Below the pieces are notes generated by a model. The model had not been told where the DNA came from. It did not search any database and saw nothing but the letters and a program-made list of their open reading frames with translations. Positions 33,102 through 40,782 of a stretch of DNA of 64,000 nt are shown here, piece after piece. Position 1 is the stretch's first letter; each line of letters starts with the position of its first letter. Source of the DNA: Actinomadura rupiterrae (GTDB lineage Bacteria; Actinomycetota; Actinomycetes; Streptosporangiales; Streptosporangiaceae); NCBI RefSeq assembly GCF_024172125.1, contig NZ_JAMZEA010000012.1, positions 1 through 64,000 on the forward strand, read 5' to 3'. The translations under genes were made by a program, and so were the position numbers.

Positions 33102-33938
33102 ATGCGGAGAGTGGTCACGCCCGGACGCGCGGCATTCCTGGCGGTCTGGACGGCGGCGGGCCTGGCGGCCGCCGGATGCCTGCCCGGCGCCCAGGCCGGC
33201 TCGGGCCTGCTGGCGAAGCCGACCCTCGTCGCCGGCGTGCGGCCCGACCTCCCGGGGATCGGCGAGCACGGCCAGGGCGGCTCGTTCCAGGGCCTGGACG
33301 TGGACGTCGCGACCTACATCGCGCACGCGCTCGGCAAGCGCGTCCGGATCGTCCCGACGGTGGCGGCCGATCGCGAGCGGTTCCTGCTGAAGGAGAAGAG
33401 CGTCGACATCGTGCTCACGTACTGGGTGCGGGCCGACTGGAAGACCCGGATCACCTTCGCCGGGCCGTACGTGCCGTCCTACCAGGACATCCTGGTCCGC
33501 GCGGACGAGCAGCGCATCCGGAACGTGCACGACCTGGCCGGGCGTCCGATCTGCGCGGTCAGGGGCGCGGGCGCCTCCGACCTGGTGATCAAGGGGCTGC
33601 GCGTGCCGGCCCGGCCGGTGCCGACCGACGGCTACAACCAGTGCACCACGATGCTGCGGGACGGGCAGATCGACGCGATCACGACGAACGACACCATCCT
33701 GGCCGGGCTGCGCAACGCGCAGGGCGCGTCGTTCCGGCTGCTGAACGCCCGGTTCGGCGAGCAGCGCACCGGCATCGGCATGCGCCCCGGAGACCCGGAC
33801 GGCTGCGAGGCCGTGAACAAGGCGATCACGCAGATGTACCAGGACGGGACGATGGCGAAGACCATGCGGCGCTGGTTCGGCGGCTCCGGGCTGGACCTGT
33901 CGGTCGTCGCCGTGCCCCAGTTCGAGGGCTGCGAGTGA
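33102..33938 (+). CDS. lipoprotein substrate-binding protein (family 3)
   Basis: The 278-aa product starts at ATG 33102. A short lipoprotein signal ends in LAAAGC with lipidated Cys26. The mature part is an amino-acid-type solute-binding domain (SBP_bac_3): FQGLDVDVATYIAHALGK, VDIVLTYWVRADWKTRITFAGPYVPSYQDILV, DLAGRPICAV and IDAITTNDTILAG. It would bind a polar amino acid or similar ligand outside the membrane. No permease or ATPase gene is adjacent, so it may be an orphan receptor or serve a transporter encoded elsewhere. Confidence 0.9.
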   Translation: MRRVVTPGRAAFLAVWTAAGLAAAGCLPGAQAGSGLLAKPTLVAGVRPDLPGIGEHGQGGSFQGLDVDVATYIAHALGKRVRIVPTVAADRERFLLKEKSVDIVLTYWVRADWKTRITFAGPYVPSYQDILVRADEQRIRNVHDLAGRPICAVRGAGASDLVIKGLRVPARPVPTDGYNQCTTMLRDGQIDAITTNDTILAGLRNAQGASFRLLNARFGEQRTGIGMRPGDPDGCEAVNKAITQMYQDGTMAKTMRRWFGGSGLDLSVVAVPQFEGCE

Positions 33939-33942
33939 CGGG

Positions 33943-34068
33943 AACGGCCCGGGCCACGGGAGCGGCCCGGGTCACAGGGGCGGCCGGGGTCATAGGGGCG
34001 GCCGGGGTCACAGGGGCGGCCGGGGTCACAGGGGCGGCCGGGGTCACAGGGGCGGCCGGGGTCACGGC
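33943..34068. repeat. about 7 x 18-bp tandem repeat
   Basis: Seven units of ggcggccggggtcacagg, the first two and last diverged and the third with one change, fill the gap between the binding-protein stop codon and the sulfurtransferase start. Units 4-6 are identical. The last unit ends 11 nt before the GTG start, so it lies within the transcribed leader or promoter of that gene. Confidence 0.95.
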
Positions 34069-34079
34069 ATCATGACCGG

Positions 34080-34904
34080 GTGGACATCTCACAACCGCTG
34101 GTCGATGCCGACTGGCTGAAGCAGCATCTCGGAACTCCCGGCCTGGTCGTCCTGGACGCGTCGGTGGGCGCGGAGCGCGGCGGGCCCGAGCGCATCCCCG
34201 GCGCGCGGCGGTTCGACATCGACGGCGCGCTGTCCGATCCGGAGAGCCCGCTCCCGCACACGATGCCCGGGGCGGAGCGGTTCGCCGAGGAGATGCGCGC
34301 GCTCGGCGTGAGCATGTCCGGCGCGGTGGTCGTGTACGACGCGGCGGGCGTCTACTCCAGTGCCCGCGCCTGGTGGATGCTGCGCGCGATGGGGTTCGAC
34401 CAGGTGGCCGTCCTGGACGGCGGGCTCCCCGCGTGGATCGCCGCCGGCCTGCCCACCGAGACCGGCGAGCCCGAACCCCCGCTGGAGCCGGGCGACTTCG
34501 AGTCGCGTCCCCGTCCGGGCTCCTTCGTCGGCGCGGACGAGGTCGCGGAGGCGCTGGACGACCCGTCCCGCGTCGTCCTGGACGCGCGCTCGCCCGGCCG
34601 CTTCGCCGGGACAGCCCCGGAGCCGCGTCCCGGCCTGCGCGGCGGCCATATGCCCGGCTCGGTCAACCTTCCGTTCCTGTCCATCCAGGACGGCGGCCGG
34701 ATGCTGCCCGCGGCGGACCTCCGCGAGCGGTTCGCGGGCGCGACGGGAGGCCGCGAGCGCCTCGTGGTCAGTTGCGGCTCGGGCGTCACCGCCTGCGTGC
34801 TCGCCCTGGGCGCCGAGCTGGCCGGGTACCGCGACCTCACCGTGTACGACGGTTCCTGGAGCGAGTGGGGGCTGCCGGGCTCGCGTCCCGTGCAAACGGA
34901 CTAA
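34080..34904 (+). CDS. sulfurtransferase (thiosulfate/3-mercaptopyruvate type)
   Basis: The 274-aa product has two rhodanese domains. The N-terminal one is inactive (no Cys in the loop). The C-terminal one has Cys232 in the loop CGSGVTA, the signature of 3-mercaptopyruvate sulfurtransferases. DGGLPAWIAAGLP and RFAGTAPEPRPGLRGGHMPGS are typical family segments. It transfers sulfane sulfur to cyanide or thiols in the cytoplasm. GTG 34080 is the start; no Shine-Dalgarno is visible, because the 18-bp repeats run almost to it. Confidence 0.93.
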   Translation: MDISQPLVDADWLKQHLGTPGLVVLDASVGAERGGPERIPGARRFDIDGALSDPESPLPHTMPGAERFAEEMRALGVSMSGAVVVYDAAGVYSSARAWWMLRAMGFDQVAVLDGGLPAWIAAGLPTETGEPEPPLEPGDFESRPRPGSFVGADEVAEALDDPSRVVLDARSPGRFAGTAPEPRPGLRGGHMPGSVNLPFLSIQDGGRMLPAADLRERFAGATGGRERLVVSCGSGVTACVLALGAELAGYRDLTVYDGSWSEWGLPGSRPVQTD

Positions 34905-35046
34905 CGGGGCGTCTCCGGGCGGCGGCGCGGGCGTTTCGCGGGTATCCAGTGTGTCTTGGGTGACGTTTGGGGTTGCCCTGCCGCCTGCGGCGGTAAAGGT
35001 GAACCTAGGGCCAGGAGATCACCCCCGAGCGACGACAGGAGCAGCC

Positions 35047-36183
35047 ATGCAGCGGCCGCAGTCGCAACCGCGGCAACGCCAACCCCAGGCGGTGCTGAAC
35101 CCGCTCACCGAGGCCGCCGTGTTCCTCGTCGTGACGATCGACGAGGGGGCCGAGCAGGTCGTCCACGACCTGCTCGCCGACCTGTCGGGCATCGTCCGCG
35201 CGGTCGGCTTCCGGGTGCCGAAGGGCGGCCTGACGTGCGTGACCGGCATCGGGTCCCGGGCCTGGGACCGGCTGTTCTCCGGGAACCGGCCCGCCGAGCT
35301 GCACGAGTTCACCGAGCTGGACGGCCCCCGGCACCGCGCCCCCGCCACCCCCGGCGACCTGCTCTTCCACATCCGCGCGGGCGCCATGGACCTCTGCTTC
35401 GAGCTGGCGTCGCAGATCATGGACCGGCTGCGCGGCGCGGTGACCGTCCAGGACGAGGTGCACGGGTTCCGCTACTTCGAGAAGCGCGACCTGCTCGGCT
35501 TCGTGGACGGCACCGAGAACCCCGCCGGGCTCGCCGCCGAGCGCGCCGCCCTGGTCCCGGAGGAGGACGACCCGGAGTTCGCGGGCGGCAGCTACGTGAT
35601 CGTCCAGAAGTACCTCCACGACCTCCAGGCGTGGAACGCGCTGCCCGTCGAGGCGCAGGAGCTGGTGATCGGCCGCCGCAAGCTGTCGGACATCGAGCTG
35701 TCCGACGAGGCCAAGCCCGCCGACTCGCACGTCGCGGCGAACACCGTCAACGACGCGGACGGCGAGCAGCAGCAGATCCTTCGCGACAACATGCCGTTCG
35801 GCTCGGTCGGCGCGGGCGAGTTCGGCACGTACTTCATCGGCTACTGCCACACGCCCGAGACGACCGAGCAGATGCTCCGGAACATGTTCCTGGGGACCGC
35901 CGCGTCCGCCGGACGCCACGACCGCATCCTCGACTTCTCCACCGCCGTCACGGGTTGCCTGTTCTACTCCCCGACGTCCGACTTCCTGGACGACCCGCCC
36001 GACCTGCCCGCCGCGTCCGGAGCATCCGAGGCGTCCGGGGCGTCCGGGGCGTCCGCCGTGGCCGCCGATGCCGCGGCCGTGCCCGAACCCGCCGTGCCCC
36101 TGCCGTCCGCCGCCCTAACCGACCTGACCCCGCGCGATCCGTTCGGGTCGCTGGGCATCGGTGGTCTGAAGGAGACGCCGTGA
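35047..36183 (+). CDS. DyP-type peroxidase with encapsulin cargo-loading peptide
   Basis: The 378-aa heme peroxidase is a class B dye-decolorising enzyme. Asp154 in GFVDGTENP, proximal His228 (DSHVAANTV), Arg246 and Asn248 (ILRDNMPFG) match the DypB active site. The catalytic domain ends near 315. Residues about 316-366 are an Ala/Ser/Pro linker from repetitive GC-rich DNA, and the end carries GSLGIGGLK (367-375), the known targeting peptide that packs DyP into encapsulin shells. ATG 35047 follows AGGAG by 5 nt. The stop codon overlaps the encapsulin start (GTGA), so the two genes are one operon. Confidence 0.95.
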   Translation: MQRPQSQPRQRQPQAVLNPLTEAAVFLVVTIDEGAEQVVHDLLADLSGIVRAVGFRVPKGGLTCVTGIGSRAWDRLFSGNRPAELHEFTELDGPRHRAPATPGDLLFHIRAGAMDLCFELASQIMDRLRGAVTVQDEVHGFRYFEKRDLLGFVDGTENPAGLAAERAALVPEEDDPEFAGGSYVIVQKYLHDLQAWNALPVEAQELVIGRRKLSDIELSDEAKPADSHVAANTVNDADGEQQQILRDNMPFGSVGAGEFGTYFIGYCHTPETTEQMLRNMFLGTAASAGRHDRILDFSTAVTGCLFYSPTSDFLDDPPDLPAASGASEASGASGASAVAADAAAVPEPAVPLPSAALTDLTPRDPFGSLGIGGLKETP

Positions 36184-37013
36184 ACAACCTGCATCGCGAA
36201 CTGGCACCGATCTCCGGCGCGGCCTGGGCCGACATGGAGGAGGAGATCCGCCGCACGTTCAAACGGAACATCGCCGGACGCCGCCTGGTGGACGTCCCCG
36301 ACCCCGCCGGGCCCGAGCTGGCCGCCGTGACGACCGGCTACCTCGACCCCGCCGCCTCCCCCGCGGACGGCGTCACGGCCGAGCTGCGCACGAGCCGTCC
36401 CGTCGTCCGGCTGACCGTGCCGTTCACCGTCTCCCGCAAGGCGGTCGACGCGGTGGAGCGCGGCGCGAAGGACGCCGACTGGCAGCCCGCCAAGGACGCC
36501 GCGACCAAGCTCGCCCGCGCCGAGGACCGCGCGGTCTTCCACGGCTACGAGGCCGCCCGCATCACCGGCATCGCCGAGGCGGCCGTCAGCGTCTCACCGG
36601 CGCGCGCCCTGCCCGCCGAGGCGTCCCACTACCCGGACGTCGTGGCCGAGGCGCTCGGCACGCTCCGCCTCGCCGGAGTGAACGGCCCGTACGCGCTGGT
36701 GCTGGGCTCGGACGCCTACACCGCCGCCACGCAGTCGTCCGACCAGGGGTATCCGGTCTACCAGCACCTCGCGAAGCTGCTCGACGGCGGGATCCTGTGG
36801 GCTCCGGCGGTTGACGGCGCGGTGGTGCTGAGCACCCGCGGCGGCGACTACCAGCTGTCGCTCGGCCAGGACCTCTCCGTCGGCTACACCAGCCACACGG
36901 CCACGGACGTGACCCTGTACCTGGAGGAGTCGTTCACGTTCCTCGCGTTCACCGCCGAGTCGGCCGTCGCGCTGACCGGACCGGCCGGTGAAGCTCACCC
37001 GACCGGTTTCTGA
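36180..37013 (+). CDS. family 1 encapsulin shell protein
   Basis: The 277-aa product has the HK97-like capsid fold of encapsulins: N-terminal helix LHRELAPISGAAWADMEEEI, E-loop region, and the GPYALVLGSDAYTAA and YTSHTATDVTLYLEESFTF segments. Sixty or more copies self-assemble into a nanocompartment, loaded here with the peroxidase from the upstream gene. GTG 36180 lies inside the DyP stop codon and follows AAGGAG by 5 nt. The coupling fits stoichiometric cargo-shell production. The role is probably oxidative-stress defence, as for Mycobacterium and Brevibacterium DyP encapsulins. Confidence 0.95.
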   Translation: MNNLHRELAPISGAAWADMEEEIRRTFKRNIAGRRLVDVPDPAGPELAAVTTGYLDPAASPADGVTAELRTSRPVVRLTVPFTVSRKAVDAVERGAKDADWQPAKDAATKLARAEDRAVFHGYEAARITGIAEAAVSVSPARALPAEASHYPDVVAEALGTLRLAGVNGPYALVLGSDAYTAATQSSDQGYPVYQHLAKLLDGGILWAPAVDGAVVLSTRGGDYQLSLGQDLSVGYTSHTATDVTLYLEESFTFLAFTAESAVALTGPAGEAHPTGF

Positions 37014-37049
37014 CGGCGGATTTCGGACCGGAACAGCCACGTTCGCGGG

Positions 37050-37079
37050 CGGCCAGGCCACAGAAGTGTGGCCTGGCCG
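37050..37079. terminator. hairpin terminator
   Basis: CGGCCAGGCCACA (37050-37062), loop GAAG, complement (37067-37079) between the convergent encapsulin and cystathionine-lyase-like genes. Confidence 0.8.
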
Positions 37080-37086
37080 TTCGCTG

Positions 37087-38199
37087 TCAGCGCCCGGCGG
37101 TGTCGAGGGCCTGGAGGACGTCGGCGATGAGGTCGTCGGTGTCCTCGATGCCGCAGGAGAAGCGGATGAAGCCGGGCGGGACGGCGTCGCCGCCCCAGCG
37201 CGCGCGGCGCTCGGCGGTGCTGGTCACCGAGCCGAAGCTGGTCGCCTCCGTGACCAGGCGCAACGCGCCGAGGAACCGGTCGGCGGCGTCCTGCGACGGC
37301 AGCGCGAACGACACGACGCAGCCGAACCGGCTCATCTGCTTGGCGGCGAGGACGTGCGCCGGGTCGTCCGCGAGGCCGGGGTAGCGCAGGCCGCTGAGCA
37401 GCGGGTGCCCGCGCAGGGCGGTGGCCAGCGCCAGCGCGTTGGCGGTCTGCCGGTCGAGCCGCAGGGCGAGCGTGGCCAGCGACCGGTGCGCGAGCCACGC
37501 CTCCATCGGGCCGGGGATCGCGCCGACCGTCTTCCGCCACGTCCGGACGGCCTGGGCGAGCGCCTCGTCGCGCGTGGTGACGTGGCCGAGCAGCACGTCG
37601 CCGTGGCCGGTCAGGGACTTGGTGTCGCTGGCCACGGCCAGGTCGGCGCCGAGGTCCAGGGCGCGCTGCCCGAGCGGCGTCGCGAGCGTGTTGTCCACGG
37701 CGACGAGTGCGCCCGCCTCGTGCGCGGCGGCGGCGATGCGGGCGATGTCGCAGACGTCGAGCCCGGGGTTGGACGGCGTCTCCAGCCAGACGAGACGCGC
37801 GCCCCGCACCTCGTTGAGCTGGGCGTTCCCGGCGGTCGGGGCCATGCGGACGGTCACGCCGTACGACTCCAGCCGGTCGCGCAGCGCGCGGGACGTCTGG
37901 TAGCAGTCGTCCGGCATGACGACCGTGTCCCCGGACGACACCAGCGACATCATCGCGGCGGACACCGCGGCCATGCCGGACGAGAAGACGGTCGTGAGGC
38001 CGCCGCCCTCCAGCTCGCTGATCGCGTCCTCCAGCAGCGTCCACGTGGGGTTGGTGTCGCGGCCGTAGGTGTAGGGCCCGGCGACCTCGCCGGCCAGGTG
38101 GAAGTGGGAGGCGAACGTCGGGCCGGGGAGGCCCGGCGCGTGCTGCTCGGCCTCGGGCCGCCCGGCCCGGACGCTGCGCGTGCTGTCGCCGTCGACCAT
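37087..38199 (-). CDS. cystathionine gamma-lyase/synthase-type PLP enzyme
   Basis: The 370-aa product belongs to the Cys/Met metabolism PLP family. PLP-binding motifs are YTYGRDTNPT, FSSGMAAVSA (phosphate contact), WLETPSNP, AVDNTLATP (Asp169 to the pyridine N) and SDTKSLTGH with Schiff-base Lys194. Length is a little short for the family (about 380-390). It probably cleaves or forms cystathionine in transsulfuration; the exact reaction is not determined by sequence. ATG 38199 follows AAGGAGG by 6 nt, an excellent site; the open frame to 38253 is not needed. Confidence 0.9.
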   Translation of the reverse strand: MVDGDSTRSVRAGRPEAEQHAPGLPGPTFASHFHLAGEVAGPYTYGRDTNPTWTLLEDAISELEGGGLTTVFSSGMAAVSAAMMSLVSSGDTVVMPDDCYQTSRALRDRLESYGVTVRMAPTAGNAQLNEVRGARLVWLETPSNPGLDVCDIARIAAAAHEAGALVAVDNTLATPLGQRALDLGADLAVASDTKSLTGHGDVLLGHVTTRDEALAQAVRTWRKTVGAIPGPMEAWLAHRSLATLALRLDRQTANALALATALRGHPLLSGLRYPGLADDPAHVLAAKQMSRFGCVVSFALPSQDAADRFLGALRLVTEATSFGSVTSTAERRARWGGDAVPPGFIRFSCGIEDTDDLIADVLQALDTAGR

Positions 38200-38265
38200 G
38201 CCGTTCCTCCTTCGGACGTGCTCTCGGATCGTCCGACCGAAGGCTAACGGCACTGGTCAGGCACG

Positions 38266-38340
38266 CCGGATCCCGGGGCGGCGGATCCCGGGGCGGCGGA
38301 TCCCGGGGCGCCGGATCCCGGGGCGGCGGATCCCGGGGCG
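38266..38340. repeat. 5 x 15-bp tandem repeat
   Basis: Five units of (g/c)cggatcccggggcg are in register; units 1 and 4 begin with c, the others with g. They lie 67 nt upstream of the cystathionine-lyase-like start codon and 26 nt past the wHTH gene's stop codon. Each unit contains GGATCC and CCCGGG. Confidence 0.95.
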
Positions 38341-38365
38341 GCGGCAGGCCCGTCCGCCGAAGCGG

Positions 38366-39043
38366 TCAGCGGCGGCGGTGGCTCGGGGACGGATCGGGGT
38401 CGGCGTCGCGGCGAGCCGGACCGGACGGCGAGGGCGCCGGAGCGGGCGCGTCGCCGTCCACTGGGGACGGCAGCAGGCCGATCTCAGACAGGTAGGCGCG
38501 GCCCCGGGGCGTGATGTCCCACAGGTTGCTGCGCCACTCCTTGCGCCGCCACACGACACCGGCGGCGAGCAGCCGCCGGCCGACCCGGCTGATCTCGGTG
38601 TCATCGGTGCCGAGTTCGGCCGCCAGCTCGCGGTTCGACCGGCCCGGACGGGCGGCCACGGCGACCAGGAAGCGCGCCGCGTGGCCGCCCGGACGCAGGC
38701 CGAGCTGGAGCCCCGACGGCATCCGGCGGAGGGCCCAGTGGGCGACGTCGATCAGTCCGAGGATCCGGCCGCGTTCCTCGCGCTGGTCGGGGTCGAGGGC
38801 CGGGACGTCGAGGTAGTGCGTCCGGTAGAGCCACTGGAGGCCGTCCTTGATGGCGGTCAGCGACGGTTCGTCCGCGCAGAGCGAGGCGTCGGTGATGAGC
38901 ATGCCGAGCGCGCTGAAGTGCCCCTCTTCCAGGGACTTCGCGTGCTCCATGGTCTCCAGCAGCCGCTCGGCCTCGGCCGTCCTGCCGCCGCTCGCGCCGA
39001 ACGCGGTGGTCGTCGTCGCCATCTGCGCCGTCCTCGGTCTCAT
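38366..39043 (-). CDS. winged-helix transcriptional regulator with N-terminal helical domain
   Basis: The 225-aa product starts at ATG 39043, 9 nt after GGAGGAG; an ATG at 39022 is a weaker choice. The N-terminal 130 residues are helical without a recognised domain. Then comes a MarR/ArsR-like wHTH (RSNRELAAELGTDDTEISRVGRRLLAAGVVWRRKEWRSN) with a wing ending WDITPRGRAYLSEIG. A Pro/Asp-rich tail closes the protein. It is divergent from the nitrilase-family gene by 148 nt and could regulate it (inference). Confidence 0.8.
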   Translation of the reverse strand: MRPRTAQMATTTTAFGASGGRTAEAERLLETMEHAKSLEEGHFSALGMLITDASLCADEPSLTAIKDGLQWLYRTHYLDVPALDPDQREERGRILGLIDVAHWALRRMPSGLQLGLRPGGHAARFLVAVAARPGRSNRELAAELGTDDTEISRVGRRLLAAGVVWRRKEWRSNLWDITPRGRAYLSEIGLLPSPVDGDAPAPAPSPSGPARRDADPDPSPSHRRR

Positions 39044-39191
39044 CGACTGGTACTCCTCCACTGTCCGCCGGTGCCAAGTGAATGTCAAGTGACTCACCCG
39101 GTTCGCGCCGGACGGCACGAAACCCCTACGCCGTCGGGGCTAGCATCGATGGACACACCCTGTAGCGCGCTGTCACCCCCGGAGGGCGCAC

Positions 39192-40760
39192 ATGACGGAT
39201 CGGCTCGCGGCGTACCCGCACGAGCCCGCGGAGTACCCGGCCGACCCGGCGGACCTGTTCGTCCGGCTGTACGACGAGCTGCCCGCGGAGCTGCACCGCT
39301 CCTGGGACCCCGGCGCCTGGTACGAGAAGGACCAGGTCCGCCGCGCGGCCGCCGCGCTGCGCGAGCGGATCGCCGCGGACGGCGCGCTCGACCCCGCCGA
39401 GACCGCCGCGCTCGTCGCCGCCGAAGGCGACCAGGGCCGGTTCACGCTGCTGCTCGCACTGGACGGCGCGCTCGCCCTCGCCAACCCCTACGGGCCGTTC
39501 TACGACGCGTCCGCGATGACCGGGATCACCATCCGCTACCTGGTCGACGGGCGGTTCGACACCGGCGCGGCGGGCGGCGCGCTGCTCCCCCGCTGCGCCC
39601 TCCCGGGACGGCCCGAGGGCATGCGCACGCTGCCGGACCTGTTCGGCGTCCACCGCGTCCCGGCGCACCTGTGGAACGGGATCGAGCACACGCAGCTCCC
39701 GGCCGTCCACGACCCGCACCTGCCGCGGGACGAGCCGGTCGAGATCGGCTGCGCGCCGCTGATGGAGACCTTCGACGACGTCCGGATCGAGTTCGGCGAG
39801 CGCGCCGGACGCCAGGTGTACCGGCTCAAGCCGTCCGACACGGCGGAGGTGCGGTCCCGCATCCGGACGATCGTCCGGCGGCTGGACGAGGCGGGCGCGC
39901 GGATCGCGGTGCTGCCCGAGGCGACGCTGACCGACGGCCTGCTGGACGAGTGGAAGGAGGCGGCGTTCGACACCGCGCGCCGCGGCGGCCCGCTGCGGCT
40001 GCTGATGGTCGGCTCCGGCCCGCTCGGCTCCGGTGCGCCCGGCGGCGGTGCGCCCGGCGACGGTGCACCCGGCGGCGGTGCACCCGGCGGCAGTGCGCCC
40101 GGGGGCGGTCCGCCGCCGAACCGCGCGGTGCTGATCGACCGCTGGACCGGCGAGGAGCTGCTCGTCCAGGACAAGATGAGCCCGTTCGTGCTCGGCGAGC
40201 AGCAGATGCGCGGCTGGGCGCTGCCCGGCCACCCGGACGCGGGCACCGCCGAGGAGGACATCGCGCCCGGCGCGGCGGTCCGGCTGCTGGACTGCTCGCT
40301 CGGCCGGCTCGCCGTGCTGATCTGCGAGGACCTGAACCGCGCGGACCGCTGGGACCGCGAGCTGATGGCCGCCGGCGCGTCCCACCTGCTGGTCCCGGTC
40401 TTCGCCAAGCCGATCCTGCGCTTCCGCTGGGAGGAGCAGAACGCGCAGCGCCAGGTCAACACGCTCGGCGCGTGGGTGGTCGTCGCGAACAGCCTGGTCG
40501 TCGGGAACGGCATCCCGCCCGACCCGGCCGAGGGCGAGCGGCACACCTGCCTGGTCGCCGGGCCGGACGGCGCCGCGCGGCTCGACTACGCGCCGGTGCT
40601 CGCCTTCGGGGTCGCGGCGCACGGCGACGAGCCCGGCCTGACCGCGGACGGCAAGCTCCCGTCCGTCCACACGGGAGCCGCGCACGAGACCTGGCTCCCG
40701 CACTGGACGGACACCCTGGACGACCACCCCGGCCCGGCCGAGGAGATCACCATCCCCTGA
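39192..40760 (+). CDS. carbon-nitrogen hydrolase superfamily protein with Gly-Ala-Pro insertion
   Basis: The 522-aa product has the Glu-Lys-Cys triad of nitrilase-fold amidases: Glu243 (AVLPEATLTD), Lys328 (LLVQDKMSPF) and Cys378 (AVLICEDLNR). The N-terminal 190 residues are an extra region not found in standard nitrilases (usually 270-350 aa). Between Glu and Lys a repeat of GAPGG units (about 280-306) is inserted, encoded by 15-bp repeats. ATG 39192 follows GGAGG. Substrate unknown; amidase, nitrilase or N-acyltransferase activity is possible. Confidence 0.85.
   Translation: MTDRLAAYPHEPAEYPADPADLFVRLYDELPAELHRSWDPGAWYEKDQVRRAAAALRERIAADGALDPAETAALVAAEGDQGRFTLLLALDGALALANPYGPFYDASAMTGITIRYLVDGRFDTGAAGGALLPRCALPGRPEGMRTLPDLFGVHRVPAHLWNGIEHTQLPAVHDPHLPRDEPVEIGCAPLMETFDDVRIEFGERAGRQVYRLKPSDTAEVRSRIRTIVRRLDEAGARIAVLPEATLTDGLLDEWKEAAFDTARRGGPLRLLMVGSGPLGSGAPGGGAPGDGAPGGGAPGGSAPGGGPPPNRAVLIDRWTGEELLVQDKMSPFVLGEQQMRGWALPGHPDAGTAEEDIAPGAAVRLLDCSLGRLAVLICEDLNRADRWDRELMAAGASHLLVPVFAKPILRFRWEEQNAQRQVNTLGAWVVVANSLVVGNGIPPDPAEGERHTCLVAGPDGAARLDYAPVLAFGVAAHGDEPGLTADGKLPSVHTGAAHETWLPHWTDTLDDHPGPAEEITIP
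40032..40106 (+). repeat. 5 x 15-bp in-frame repeat inside the nitrilase-family gene
   Basis: Units of ggtgcgcccggcggc with single-base changes encode GAPGG (last unit SAPGG). Copy-number changes would keep the frame and alter a surface loop between two catalytic residues. Confidence 0.9.
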
Positions 40761-40782
40761 CCAGGCCGGACGGCCCGGCGCG

